A stretch of DNA of 64,000 nt from Martinezella tropici (GCA_000799755.1 JUHI01000006.1:248001-312000), one strand, 5' to 3'; shown: positions 49,075 through 57,919, counted from the stretch's first letter. Numbers and translations: made by a program. The notes: generated by a model from the letters alone, not told the origin.

Positions 49075-49820
49075 TTGCCCTCCAGCCGGTTTTCGAACAG
49101 GGTCGAACGGCGACCGCGCAACACGATATCGAATTTATAGGCGCGGGCATCCATCGGGATCGTATTGCCCCAATCGAGCGGCGCAATCAGCTGCTCGATC
49201 GCCTCTCTGTCGGGGATCGTGCCGACGATCGGACATTTCCAGATCATCGGGTCACCCTCGAAATACATCTGCGTAATCAGCCGCTGCGCAAAGCCATGGC
49301 CGAAGACGGAGAAGTGAATATGAGCCGGCCGCCAGTCGTTGACGCCGTTCGGCCAGGGATAGGCGCCGGGACGGACGGTACGGAAAGCGTAATGCCCTCC
49401 GTCATCGGTGATGGCGCGGCCGCAGCCGCCGAAATTCGGGTCGATGGCGGCCAGATAGGTTTCCTTCTTGTGGCGGTAACGCCCGCCGGCATTGGCCTGC
49501 CAGAATTCGAGCAGGGCACCCGGAACAGGCCGTCCGCGCTCGTCGAGCACGCGGCCATGCACGATGATCCGCTCGCCGATGGCGCTTTCACCGGGCTTGG
49601 CGAAATTGTGGATCAGGTCGTTGTCGAGCTCGTTCAATATGGAATGGCCGAACACCGGTCCAGTGATCTCGGAGATCGTGCCGTCGAGCGAGAGCAATGC
49701 CCGCTGTGGGGACCGCAGGACCGAGGTCTTGTAGCCCGGCGCAAAGGCCAGCGGATGCCAGGCTCGATCTCTCGCAAAAAAGGCGCCCGTCTCGGGCTTG
49801 CTGTTGCTTCTATCGGACAT
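49071..49820 (-). CDS. pcaH: Protocatechuate 3,4-dioxygenase beta subunit (iron-binding)
   Basis: 249 residues. Intradiol dioxygenase signature GRPVPGALLEFWQANAGGRY and the non-haem Fe(III) ligands are visible: Tyr in GGRYRHK, Tyr in RPGAYPWPNG and the two His of WRPAHIHFSVFG. This subunit carries the active-site iron. Twelve bases separate it from pcaC upstream, and it overlaps pcaG downstream. Confidence 0.95.
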   Translation of the reverse strand: MSDRSNSKPETGAFFARDRAWHPLAFAPGYKTSVLRSPQRALLSLDGTISEITGPVFGHSILNELDNDLIHNFAKPGESAIGERIIVHGRVLDERGRPVPGALLEFWQANAGGRYRHKKETYLAAIDPNFGGCGRAITDDGGHYAFRTVRPGAYPWPNGVNDWRPAHIHFSVFGHGFAQRLITQMYFEGDPMIWKCPIVGTIPDREAIEQLIAPLDWGNTIPMDARAYKFDIVLRGRRSTLFENRLEGN

Positions 49821-49832
49821 GTCTGCCTCGCT

Positions 49833-50237
49833 TCATGCCGCCCTTTCGGCGTCCATCTGTTCAAAAACCTGCTTGGCGATCTTGATCGCGTGGTTGGCCG
49901 CCGGCACGCCGGCATAGATCGCCACATGCAGGAGCGCCTCGCAGATATCGTCGCGCGTAGCACCGGTGTTGCGCGTCGCGCGCACATGCATCGCCACCTC
50001 ATCGTCCTGTCCGAGCGCTGCCAACAGCGCGATCGTCACGATGGAGCGCTCTCGGCGGGTGAGCGTCGGGCGTGACCAGACATGCCCCCAGGCTGCCTCG
50101 GTAATCAGCTCCTGGAAAGGCTGGTCGAACTCCGTCACGCCCTGTTGGGCACGATCGACATGGCTGTCGCCGAGCACGGCACGGCGCGTCGCCATGCCCT
50201 GCAGATAACGCTCGGACGGCGTGGCATTTTCATTCAT
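49833..50237 (-). CDS. pcaC: 4-carboxymuconolactone decarboxylase
   Basis: 134 residues of the AhpD/carboxymuconolactone decarboxylase fold, with AAWGHVWSRPTLTRRERSIV and TRNTGATRDDICEALLHVAI. It decarboxylates gamma-carboxymuconolactone to the beta-ketoadipate enol-lactone. Here pcaC is a separate gene, not fused to pcaD. The start overlaps the pcaD stop by four bases. Confidence 0.93.
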   Translation of the reverse strand: MNENATPSERYLQGMATRRAVLGDSHVDRAQQGVTEFDQPFQELITEAAWGHVWSRPTLTRRERSIVTIALLAALGQDDEVAMHVRATRNTGATRDDICEALLHVAIYAGVPAANHAIKIAKQVFEQMDAERAA

Positions 50238-51043
50238 GGGGCTTGTTCTCCACGCAGGACGACGTCGATGAAGGCACGGATGACTTCGGTCAACGCCTCG
50301 GGTTGCTCGACGCAGGGGATATGCCCTGCGTCCTTAATCACTTCATAGCGCGCATTCGGAATGAGCTTTGCCGTCGAGAGCACCAGCTCGGGCGGGGTCG
50401 AGCCGTCCTGATCGCCGACAATGCAGACGGTGGGCACGGCAATCTTGCCAGCGGCCTCGGTCAGATCGGCATCGCGAAGCGCGGCACATGTTGCGGCATA
50501 ACCTGCGGCAGGCTGACGTGTCAGCATGTTGCAATAGCCAGCGAATGCGATGTTTTCCGGACGGCGGAAGGCGGGCGTGAACCAGCGCTCCATGACGGCA
50601 TCGAGAATGGATTCGATGCCATGAGCTTCGACCTGTGCGATGCGGGCATTCCAGCTCTCGGCCGTGCCGATCTTGTGGGCAGTGTCGCAGAGGATCAGCG
50701 CCCGCACCAGATCCGGGCGCCGCTGATAGAGCGATTGCGCGATCAAACCGCCGACCGAAAGTCCGCAAATGATCGCATTCTTGACAGAGAGGAAGTCGAG
50801 CAGGCCGGCAAGATCGGTTGCATGATCCTCGATGGAATAGGGCATCTGGCCGAGGTCGGAGAGGCCATGGCCGCGCTTGTCGTAGAGCACGATGGCGAAA
50901 TCGCCGGCAAGACGCACAATCACATCGCGCCAGATCCTGAAATCGGTACCCAGCGAATTGGCAAAGACAAGAACCGGCTTGTCGGCGGGGCCACCAATGA
51001 TCTGGTAGTGGATCGTGACGTCGTTGATGCGGGCAAACTGCAC
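50234..51043 (-). CDS. pcaD: 3-oxoadipate enol-lactonase
   Basis: 269 residues from GTG 51043 (protein start VQFARINDVTIHYQIIGG), with GAGGAGA eight bases before; the upstream frame extends into the promoter and is not coding. Alpha/beta hydrolase fold, with YDKRGHGLSDLGQMPYSIED, nucleophile elbow GLSVGG and catalytic His in DAGHIPCVEQP. It hydrolyses the enol-lactone to beta-ketoadipate. First gene of pcaDCHGB, with the PcaQ box about 70 bases upstream. Confidence 0.93.
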   Translation of the reverse strand: MQFARINDVTIHYQIIGGPADKPVLVFANSLGTDFRIWRDVIVRLAGDFAIVLYDKRGHGLSDLGQMPYSIEDHATDLAGLLDFLSVKNAIICGLSVGGLIAQSLYQRRPDLVRALILCDTAHKIGTAESWNARIAQVEAHGIESILDAVMERWFTPAFRRPENIAFAGYCNMLTRQPAAGYAATCAALRDADLTEAAGKIAVPTVCIVGDQDGSTPPELVLSTAKLIPNARYEVIKDAGHIPCVEQPEALTEVIRAFIDVVLRGEQAP

Positions 51044-51113
51044 TGGAAATCTCCTCGGGCGTGAGATTGGATGTATAATCTGGTTAGGTAAAATGATATT
51101 TCTGCGCTCTGCG

Positions 51114-51129
51114 ATAACTCTGTGGTTAT
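51114..51129. promoter_or_regulatory. PcaQ operator between pcaD and pcaQ
   Basis: ATAACTCTGTGGTTAT matches the PcaQ consensus known from S. meliloti (ATAACC-N4-GGTTAA) with two differences and has the T-N11-A form of LysR sites. It ends eight bases before the pcaQ start and lies 71 bases upstream of the pcaD start, suited to activating pcaD and repressing pcaQ. Confidence 0.75.
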
Positions 51130-51137
51130 GAATTGTT

Positions 51138-52064
51138 ATGCTCGACGCACGCATCAAATTCCGTCATCTGCAGACCTTTGTCGAGGTTGCGCGCCAGAAA
51201 AGCGTGATCAAGGCGGCCGGCCTGCTGAATGTCAGCCAGCCGGCGGTCACCAAGACGATCCGCGAACTGGAAGATGCGCTCGGCGTCGCCGTCTTCGAAC
51301 GCGACGGGCGCGGCATCCGCATCACCCGCTACGGCGAAGTCTTTCTGCGTCATGCCGGCGCGGCCCTCACGGCCCTCAGGCAGGGTCTCGATTCCGTCTC
51401 GCAGGAGCGCTCCGGCGAAGCGCCGCCGATCCGCGTCGGCGCGCTGCCGACGGTTTCGACGCGGATCATGCCGCGGGCGATGGAATTGTTTCTGAAGGAG
51501 GAGACCTGGAGCCGTATCAAGATCGTGACAGGCGAAAACGCCGTCCTTCTCGAGCAGCTTCGCGTCGGCGATCTCGATCTCGTTGTCGGGCGGCTTGCAA
51601 GCCCGGAAAACATGACCGGCTTTTCCTTCGAGCACCTCTATTCCGAGCAAGTGGTCTTCGCCGTCAGGGCGGGACATCCGTTGCTTTCCTCCCGGCAATC
51701 GCTGTTTTCGGATCTCAACCGCTACACAATACTGCTGCCGACGCGCGGTTCGATCATCCGTCCTTTCGTCGAGAGCTTTCTGATCGCCAATGGCGCCGGC
51801 GGACTGCCCAACGAGATCGAGACGGTTTCCGACTCCTTCGGCCGCGCCTTCGTGCGTGCCAGCGACGCCATCTGGATCATCTCGGCCGGCGTGGTTGCCG
51901 GCGATGTCGATGACGGATTGCTGGCATTGCTGCCGATCGACACCAGCGAGACGAAGGGACCGGTTGGATTGACCATGCGCACCGACGCCATCCCCACCCT
52001 TCCCCTGTCGATTCTGATCCAGACGATCCGGGAAGCGGCAGGCGAGGTCGCGAGGAAACTCTAA
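51138..52064 (+). CDS. pcaQ: LysR-type activator of the pca operon
   Basis: 308 residues. The N-terminal helix-turn-helix is SVIKAAGLLNVSQPAVTKTI with RELEDALGVAVFERDGRGIR, a LysR signature, followed by an effector-binding domain with type II periplasmic fold (PIRVGALPTVSTRIMPRAME). Divergent from pcaD and ends seven bases from the convergent pobA stop. In S. meliloti and Agrobacterium PcaQ activates pcaDCHGB in response to beta-carboxymuconate-type intermediates. Confidence 0.94.
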   Translation: MLDARIKFRHLQTFVEVARQKSVIKAAGLLNVSQPAVTKTIRELEDALGVAVFERDGRGIRITRYGEVFLRHAGAALTALRQGLDSVSQERSGEAPPIRVGALPTVSTRIMPRAMELFLKEETWSRIKIVTGENAVLLEQLRVGDLDLVVGRLASPENMTGFSFEHLYSEQVVFAVRAGHPLLSSRQSLFSDLNRYTILLPTRGSIIRPFVESFLIANGAGGLPNEIETVSDSFGRAFVRASDAIWIISAGVVAGDVDDGLLALLPIDTSETKGPVGLTMRTDAIPTLPLSILIQTIREAAGEVARKL

Positions 52065-52071
52065 AGCCGGC

Positions 52072-53244
52072 TCACAACGGCAGGCCGACATAATTTTCGG
52101 CAAGCGCTGTCGAAGCCGCGCGCGAATGGGTGAGATAATCGAGCTCGGCTTCCTGGATCTTCTGGTCGAAATCGTTGGTATCGGGAAAGCGATGCATCAT
52201 CGTCGTCATCCACCAGGAGAAGCGCACTGCCTTCCAGACCCTGGCAAGCGCGCGAGCGGAATAGGCTTCCAGCGCGGCATTGGAGTGATCCTGATAATGT
52301 TCGGCGAGACCCGAAAACAGGTAATGCACGTCGCTCGCTGCCAGATTAAGCCCCTTCGCGCCGGTCGGCGGCACGATATGCGCGGCATCGCCGACGAGGA
52401 AGAGACGGCCGAAGCGCATGGGTTCGGCCACGAAGGAACGCAGCGGCGCGATCGATTTTTCGAAAGATGGCGCCGTGACCAAAGCCTCAGCATGGTGGGT
52501 CGGCAGCCGGCGGCGCAACTCGTCCCAGAAGCGGTCATCACTCCAGTCCTCAACCTTCTCGTCGAGCGGACACTGGATATAATAGCGGCTGCGCGTCATC
52601 GATCGCATCGAGCATAACGCGAAGCCGCGGGGATGGTTGGCATAGATCAGCTCGTGATTGACGGGTTCCACTTCCGCCAACACGCCAAGCCAGCCGAAGG
52701 GATAGACCTTCTCGAAAGTGCGGATCGCCTTTTCCGGAGCCGATTTGCGGCTGACGCCATGAAAGCCGTCGCAGCCGGCGATGAAGTCGCAATCGATGCG
52801 ATGAGAAACGCCGTCCTTCTCGTAGGTCAGATAGGGCGCATCGCCGTCGAAATCATGCGGCTGGACATTGCCCGCATCGTAGATGGTCAGAGCGCCACGC
52901 TCTTCGCGGCGTGCCATCAGGTCGCGGGTCATCTCCGTCTGGCCGTAGATAACGACCCGCTTGCCACCCGTCAGGCCGTGAAGGTCAATGCGGTGATCGC
53001 GGCCGTCGAAGGCAAGCGAGAAGCCGTCATGCGGCAAGCCTTCCGCATGCAGGCGGGCGCTCGCCTTCGCCTCGTCCAGCAAGCGGACGGTGCCTTCCTC
53101 AAGAACCCCGGCACGCACGCGGCCGAGGATATAATCCTTGCCGACGCGATCGAGGATGACATTGTCGATGCCGGCCTCCGTCAGCAACTGGCCGAGCAGC
53201 AGCCCGGACGGTCCTGAACCGATAATGGCGACTTGGGTGCGCAT
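52072..53244 (-). CDS. pobA: 4-hydroxybenzoate 3-monooxygenase
   Basis: 390 residues from ATG 53244, with GGGAGGATGAG before it; a 38-codon upstream extension is not supported. FAD-binding GSGPSG near residue 9, then CDFIAGCDGFHGVSR (DG motif) and GRLFLVGDAAHIVPPTGAKG (GD motif) mark a class A flavoprotein hydroxylase. It converts 4-hydroxybenzoate to protocatechuate with NADPH and O2. Length is normal for PobA. Divergent from pobR. Confidence 0.95.
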   Translation of the reverse strand: MRTQVAIIGSGPSGLLLGQLLTEAGIDNVILDRVGKDYILGRVRAGVLEEGTVRLLDEAKASARLHAEGLPHDGFSLAFDGRDHRIDLHGLTGGKRVVIYGQTEMTRDLMARREERGALTIYDAGNVQPHDFDGDAPYLTYEKDGVSHRIDCDFIAGCDGFHGVSRKSAPEKAIRTFEKVYPFGWLGVLAEVEPVNHELIYANHPRGFALCSMRSMTRSRYYIQCPLDEKVEDWSDDRFWDELRRRLPTHHAEALVTAPSFEKSIAPLRSFVAEPMRFGRLFLVGDAAHIVPPTGAKGLNLAASDVHYLFSGLAEHYQDHSNAALEAYSARALARVWKAVRFSWWMTTMMHRFPDTNDFDQKIQEAELDYLTHSRAASTALAENYVGLPL

Positions 53245-53291
53245 CTCATCCTCCCATGCGTGATCTTGTTTCAAGTCTCTTCGGCGCATGG

Positions 53292-53341
53292 CAAATCCGC
53301 AATGGACATTTCGGTCATGAAATTGCACAAATCGAACATGG
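53292..53341. promoter_or_regulatory. Direct repeats between pobA and pobR, candidate PobR sites
   Basis: CAAATC-N4-ATGG occurs at 53292-53305 and 53328-53341, 36 bp apart, in the 112-bp divergent region. AraC regulators such as PobR often bind direct repeats. Candidate only. Confidence 0.35.
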
Positions 53342-53356
53342 CGAAGGAGGAGAGCC

Positions 53357-54244
53357 ATGACGAAGACTGTGCCGACCTATGAGCTCTACGGAGAAAACAC
53401 CGGCCGAAAGCCAGATTTCTGGCTGCATTGCGAGACTATTCCCTCCCGCAGCAGCCTCCATCACTGGGAAATCCGCCCACATCGGCATGAGAGCTTCTTT
53501 CAGATCTTGTACATAGACGCCGGCTCGGGCGACGCCGTCTTCGACGGAGTTCCCCATGCCATCACCCCGCCGGCCGTCATTACCGTGCCGCCGCATCTCA
53601 ACCACGGCTTTCGCTTTTCGCGCGATATAGACGGTTTCGTCATCACGGTGCTGATCTCTCATCTGAAGGCCTCTCCGGGCGATCGCAGCCGGCTGGGCGC
53701 ATGGCTTGCCGATCCGCACCTGACCTTGCTCGACACCCGCGGCGAAGACGCGGCTCACGTAGCCAGCACGCTAAAACGCCTGGGCGAAGAATTTGCCAGC
53801 AACCGCAACGGCCGCAACGACCTGCTCGACGCCTATCTGACCTCGGCCCTGTTGCTCACGGCACGCATTGCCCAGAAAGCCGATGAGAGTTCCACCCCGG
53901 GCGACGAGAGCGAGCGTCGGATGGAAATGCTGCAAGGCCTTATCCAGCGCCACTTCCGTTCACACAAGCCGGCCGCCTTCTATGCCGAAAGCCTTGGCAT
54001 CTCACCCGCCCATCTCAGCCGTATCGTTCGCAGCCGGACGGGACATGGCGCACACGAGCTGATTACCCGCAAGCTGCTGGATGAAGCCAAGCGCGAACTG
54101 GTCTTCACCTTCGCGACCGTCCAGGAAATCAGCTACCGCCTCGGCTTCGCCGATCCCGCCTATTTCTCGCGCTTCTTCGTCAAGCAGACCAGTCAGACGC
54201 CCCGCGCCTGGCGCATCGAGGAGCGGGAGAGGCTCGGGGTGTGA
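53357..54244 (+). CDS. pobR: AraC-family activator of pobA
   Basis: 295 residues. N-terminal cupin segment (IRPHRHESFFQILYIDAGSG) and C-terminal AraC helix-turn-helix pair (AAFYAESLGISPAHLSRIVR and FATVQEISYRLGFADPAYFS). Divergent from pobA with a 112-bp gap. PobR proteins of rhizobia and Azotobacter are of this AraC type. The gene ends three bases before the convergent pcaR stop. Confidence 0.9.
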   Translation: MTKTVPTYELYGENTGRKPDFWLHCETIPSRSSLHHWEIRPHRHESFFQILYIDAGSGDAVFDGVPHAITPPAVITVPPHLNHGFRFSRDIDGFVITVLISHLKASPGDRSRLGAWLADPHLTLLDTRGEDAAHVASTLKRLGEEFASNRNGRNDLLDAYLTSALLLTARIAQKADESSTPGDESERRMEMLQGLIQRHFRSHKPAAFYAESLGISPAHLSRIVRSRTGHGAHELITRKLLDEAKRELVFTFATVQEISYRLGFADPAYFSRFFVKQTSQTPRAWRIEERERLGV

Positions 54245-54247
54245 CGG

Positions 54248-55003
54248 TTAAGGCAGTACCAGCCGCAGCGCTTTCTGCGTCTCCTTCAACAGCGGCAGAA
54301 AGCGCTCCGCCATGTCCGCGGCGGCGACATAGGCGGCCGGTGCGCCGATATTGATCGCGGCAACAGTCTGTCCGCGATCGTTTTCGACCGGCACGGCAAT
54401 TGAGCATAAGCCGATTTCCAGTTCCTGATCGATGACGGCATATCCCTGCTCCCTCACCAGGCGGAATTCGGCCATCAGTTCCTCCGGATCAGTCTTGGTA
54501 TTCGGTGTGTTCGCCTTGAGCTCGGTCCGTTCAAGCACCGAACGCGCCTCGCCTTCCGGCAAGGCGGCAAGCAACACGCGGCCCATCGAGGCGCAGAAGG
54601 CCGGCAGGCGGCTGCCGGGTGTCAGGTTGATCGACATCACCCGACGCTGCGAGGCGCGGGCGATATAGACCACTTCCGTTCCGTCGAGCACCGAAGCCGA
54701 AGCATTCTGCCCGGCGCGCTCGGCCAGCTGATCGAGATGCGGCTGGATGATGATCGGCAGCGGCGTCGCGGCGAGATAGGCATGACCGAGCCTGAGGATC
54801 TTCGGCGTCAGCGTGAAGAACTTTCCATCATAGATGGCATAGCCGAGCTCGGAGAGCGTCAGCAGCGAGCGGCGCACGGTGGCACGGTCGAGCCCGGTCA
54901 GCTTCGATGCCTCGGCGATCGTCAGTCGCCGCTGCGTTTCGCCGAAAGCCTCGATGACTTTCAATCCCTTGGCAAAGCCGCTGACAAAATCCGTTTCGCG
55001 CAT
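54248..55003 (-). CDS. pcaR: IclR-family regulator of pcaIJF
   Basis: 251 residues. The N-terminal winged helix is RRLTIAEASKLTGLDRATVR with RSLLTLSELGYAIYDG, and the C-terminal ligand-binding domain holds SRLPAFCASMGRVLLAALPE and EIGLCSIAVPV. This is the PcaR/PcaU/PobR subgroup of IclR regulators, which respond to beta-ketoadipate or protocatechuate. Divergent from pcaI; a perfect 16-bp-armed dyad lies between them. Confidence 0.9.
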   Translation of the reverse strand: MRETDFVSGFAKGLKVIEAFGETQRRLTIAEASKLTGLDRATVRRSLLTLSELGYAIYDGKFFTLTPKILRLGHAYLAATPLPIIIQPHLDQLAERAGQNASASVLDGTEVVYIARASQRRVMSINLTPGSRLPAFCASMGRVLLAALPEGEARSVLERTELKANTPNTKTDPEELMAEFRLVREQGYAVIDQELEIGLCSIAVPVENDRGQTVAAINIGAPAAYVAAADMAERFLPLLKETQKALRLVLP

Positions 55004-55023
55004 CGCAGATCCTCAGTTCGCTC

Positions 55024-55070
55024 TCATTTTGTGCGATATATGAACAAAAATCAAATATCGCACAAAATGA
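55024..55070. promoter_or_regulatory. Long perfect dyad between pcaR and pcaI, likely PcaR operator
   Basis: TCATTTTGTGCGATAT (55024-55039) and ATATCGCACAAAATGA (55055-55070) are perfect 16-bp inverted arms with a 15-base spacer, 21 bases upstream of the pcaR start. The length and position suit binding of an IclR dimer or tetramer controlling both genes. Confidence 0.7.
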
Positions 55071-55155
55071 TTGCCGTCCAGCCCATGCTGATCTATTCGA
55101 GGAGAAGAGGACGGGTCGTCTCAATCCGCCCGCAATGGCAAACGGGAGAATCCGT

Positions 55156-55863
55156 ATGGACAAGACAATCGCAAGCACGGCAGCTGCCGTCTCTGATATC
55201 GGCGATGGTGCGACCGTCATGATCGGCGGTTTTGGTGGCTCCGGTGCACCGATCGAGTTGATCCACGCGCTGATCGACAAAGGCCCGAAGAACCTGACCG
55301 TCATCAACAACAATGCCGGCAATGGTCGCATCGGCATCGCCGCCATGATCGATGCGGGCATGGTCAAGAAGATGATCTGCTCCTTCCCACGCTCATCCGA
55401 TCCGCGCGCCTTCACCGACCGCTATCTGGCCGGCGAAATCGAGCTTGAACTGGTACCGCAGGGGACACTGGCCGAACGCATCCGCGCTGGTGGCGCCGGC
55501 ATTCCGGCCTTCTACACGCCAACGGCCTATGGCACCGAACTTGCCAACGGCAAGGTCATCGCGGAATTCGACGGCCGCCACTATGTTCAGGAACGCTGGC
55601 TCAAGGCCGATTTCGCCATCGTCAAGGCTCAAGTCGGCGATGTGCAGGGCAATCTCATCTACAACAAGGCCGGTCGCAACTTTAATCCGCTGATGTGCAT
55701 GGCCGCGGCCAGGACGATCGCGCAGGTCTCGAGGATCGTCGCGGCAGGCGAGCTCGATCCCGAGCATATCGTCACCCCCGGAATCTTCGTCAACGGCGTC
55801 GTGGAAGTCGCCGATCCCCAGCAGGAAGAAAACCTCATTCGAGCCGGAGTGGCATACGCATGA
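55156..55863 (+). CDS. pcaI: 3-oxoadipate CoA-transferase subunit A
   Basis: 235 residues from ATG 55156 (MDKTIASTAAAVSDIGDGAT), with AACGGGAGAA before it. Family I CoA-transferase alpha subunit: MIGGFGGSGAPIELIHALID and NNNAGNGRIGIAAMIDAGMV are conserved. With PcaJ it moves CoA from succinyl-CoA to beta-ketoadipate. Its stop overlaps the pcaJ start by four bases. Confidence 0.94.
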   Translation: MDKTIASTAAAVSDIGDGATVMIGGFGGSGAPIELIHALIDKGPKNLTVINNNAGNGRIGIAAMIDAGMVKKMICSFPRSSDPRAFTDRYLAGEIELELVPQGTLAERIRAGGAGIPAFYTPTAYGTELANGKVIAEFDGRHYVQERWLKADFAIVKAQVGDVQGNLIYNKAGRNFNPLMCMAAARTIAQVSRIVAAGELDPEHIVTPGIFVNGVVEVADPQQEENLIRAGVAYA

Positions 55864-56549
55864 CCATCGACACACGCGAAGACATCAAGCTCTCCAACGC
55901 CCAGATCGCCTGGCGCGCGGCTCAGGATATCCAGGATGGCGCCTATGTGAATCTTGGCATCGGCTTTCCGGAAATGGTCGCCCGCTATCAGCCTCCGGGC
56001 CGCCAGGCGATCTTCCACACCGAAAACGGCATCCTGAATTTCGGCGAGCCGCCGGCGGAAGGCGAGGAAGATTGGGACCTGATCAATGCCGGCAAGAAGG
56101 CCGTCACGCTGAAGCCGGGCGCCTCCTTCTTCCACCACGCCGATAGCTTCGCCATGGTGCGCGGCGGTCATCTGGATGTCGCGATCCTCGGCGCCTATCA
56201 GGTGGCGCAGAATGGCGATCTCGCCAACTGGCGTGTCGGTTCCAAGGGCGTGCCCGCCGTCGGCGGGGCCATGGACCTGGTGCACGGTGCCAAGCAGGTT
56301 TTCGTCATCACCGAACATGTGACCAAGGACGGCAAGCCGAAACTGGTGGAGGCCTGTACCTTTCCGCTGACCGGCGTCGGCTGCATCACCCGAATTTATA
56401 CGAGCCATGCGGTCATCGACATCGCCAAGCAAGGTTTCGTCGTTCGCGAAAAACTCGTCGGCATGACAATGGACGAGCTGCAAGCAATGACCGGTGCTCC
56501 GCTCCATACCGACGGTCCCGTTGCCGAACTCGTCGTGCCGACGCTCTAA
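55860..56549 (+). CDS. pcaJ: 3-oxoadipate CoA-transferase subunit B
   Basis: 229 residues from ATG 55860, in ATGA overlap with pcaI; the longer frame is a shadow of pcaI. The catalytic glutamate lies in FHTENGILNFGEPP, and GIGFPEMVARYQ precedes it. Forms the heteromeric transferase with PcaI. Followed by a 114-base gap before pcaF. Confidence 0.94.
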   Translation: MTIDTREDIKLSNAQIAWRAAQDIQDGAYVNLGIGFPEMVARYQPPGRQAIFHTENGILNFGEPPAEGEEDWDLINAGKKAVTLKPGASFFHHADSFAMVRGGHLDVAILGAYQVAQNGDLANWRVGSKGVPAVGGAMDLVHGAKQVFVITEHVTKDGKPKLVEACTFPLTGVGCITRIYTSHAVIDIAKQGFVVREKLVGMTMDELQAMTGAPLHTDGPVAELVVPTL

Positions 56550-56615
56550 AGTGTGTCGCGATCTTCCAGATTTGCCCGATATGCTTTAAGCTTATAATAT
56601 TTCGCAGGTCGCTAT

Positions 56616-56640
56616 CGCAAAACTGCCGCAGATTTTTGCG
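56616..56640. promoter_or_regulatory. Inverted repeat upstream of pcaF
   Basis: CGCAAAA (56616-56622) and TTTTGCG (56634-56640) are 7-bp arms with an 11-base spacer, 24 bases before the pcaF start. The arms resemble the CGCACAAAAT arm of the pcaR-pcaI dyad, so a second, weaker PcaR site is possible. Confidence 0.3.
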
Positions 56641-56663
56641 CGACATGCATGAGGGAGAAAACC

Positions 56664-57869
56664 ATGACCGACGCTTTCATCTGTGACTACATCCGCACCC
56701 CGATCGGCCGCTTTGGCGGATCGCTCTCCTCCGTCCGCGCCGACGACCTCGGCGCTGTGCCGCTGAAGGCACTGATCGAGCGCAACGGCTCGGTCGATTG
56801 GGAAGCGATCGACGATGTGATCTATGGCTGCGCCAACCAGGCAGGCGAGGACAATCGCAACGTCGCGCGCATGGCAAGCCTGCTTGCCGGCCTGCCTATT
56901 GCAGTGCCGGGCACGACGATCAACCGGCTCTGCGGCTCGGGCATGGATGCCGTCATCGCCGCAGCTCGTGCCATCCGCGCCGGCGAGGCCGATATCATGA
57001 TCGCCGGCGGCGTCGAGAGCATGTCGCGGGCCCCCTTCGTCATTCCCAAGGCCGACAGTGCTTTTTCGCGCAATGCCGAAATCTACGACACCACCATCGG
57101 CTGGCGCTTCATCAACCCCGTCATGAAGAAGCAATACGGCGTCGATTCCATGCCGGAGACCGGCGAGAACGTCGCTGAAGACTATAAGGTCAGCCGCGAG
57201 GACCAGGACGCCTTTGCCGTTCGTTCGCAGGCAAAGGCAGCAGCCGCGCAGGAAAACGGCCGGCTCGCCAAGGAAATCACCTCGGTCACGATCCCTCAGC
57301 GCAAGGGCGACCCGGTTGTCGTCGGCAAGGACGAGCATCCGCGCGCAACGTCGATGGAAGCGCTTGCCAAGCTCGGCACTCCCTTCAAGAAGGAAGGCGG
57401 CACGGTAACGGCCGGCAATGCCTCCGGCGTCAATGACGGCGCTGCCGCGCTCATCATCGCCTCCGAAGCAGCAGCCAAAAGATACGGCCTGACGCCGATC
57501 GCCCGCATCCTTGGCGGCGCTGCCGCAGGTGTCCCTCCACGCATCATGGGCATCGGCCCGGTTCCGGCCTCGCGCAAGCTCATGGCCCGGCTCGGCATGC
57601 GCCAGGAACAGTTCGACGTCATCGAACTCAACGAGGCCTTTGCCTCGCAGGGGCTTGCCGTGCTGCGCGAGCTCGGCATTGCCGATGACGACGCCCGCGT
57701 GAACCGCAATGGCGGCGCGATCGCGCTTGGCCACCCTCTCGGCATGTCGGGCGCCCGCATCACCGGTACCGCCGCGCTCGAGCTGAAGGAAACCGGCGGC
57801 CGCTACTCGCTGTCGACCATGTGCATCGGCGTCGGCCAGGGTATTGCCATCGCGCTGGAGCGCGTCTGA
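56664..57869 (+). CDS. pcaF: Beta-ketoadipyl-CoA thiolase
   Basis: 401 residues from ATG 56664 with GAGGGAGAAAACC before it. Thiolase residues are all visible: nucleophilic Cys in TTINRLCGSGMDAV, the GGVESMSRAPFV loop, His in NGGAIALGHPLGMSGAR and the second Cys in STMCIGVGQG. It cleaves beta-ketoadipyl-CoA to succinyl-CoA and acetyl-CoA, the last step of the pathway. A strong terminator follows. Confidence 0.95.
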   Translation: MTDAFICDYIRTPIGRFGGSLSSVRADDLGAVPLKALIERNGSVDWEAIDDVIYGCANQAGEDNRNVARMASLLAGLPIAVPGTTINRLCGSGMDAVIAAARAIRAGEADIMIAGGVESMSRAPFVIPKADSAFSRNAEIYDTTIGWRFINPVMKKQYGVDSMPETGENVAEDYKVSREDQDAFAVRSQAKAAAAQENGRLAKEITSVTIPQRKGDPVVVGKDEHPRATSMEALAKLGTPFKKEGGTVTAGNASGVNDGAAALIIASEAAAKRYGLTPIARILGGAAAGVPPRIMGIGPVPASRKLMARLGMRQEQFDVIELNEAFASQGLAVLRELGIADDDARVNRNGGAIALGHPLGMSGARITGTAALELKETGGRYSLSTMCIGVGQGIAIALERV

Positions 57870-57884
57870 TCGTTTCGAGCTATC

Positions 57885-57919
57885 ATGGCCCGCCACCCAT
57901 GCGGTGGCGGGCCATTTTT
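57885..57919 (+). terminator. Rho-independent terminator after pcaF
   Basis: Perfect 13-bp stem, ATGGCCCGCCACC (57885-57897) with GGTGGCGGGCCAT (57903-57915), 5-base loop, followed directly by a T-run. It ends the pcaIJF transcript. Confidence 0.9.
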
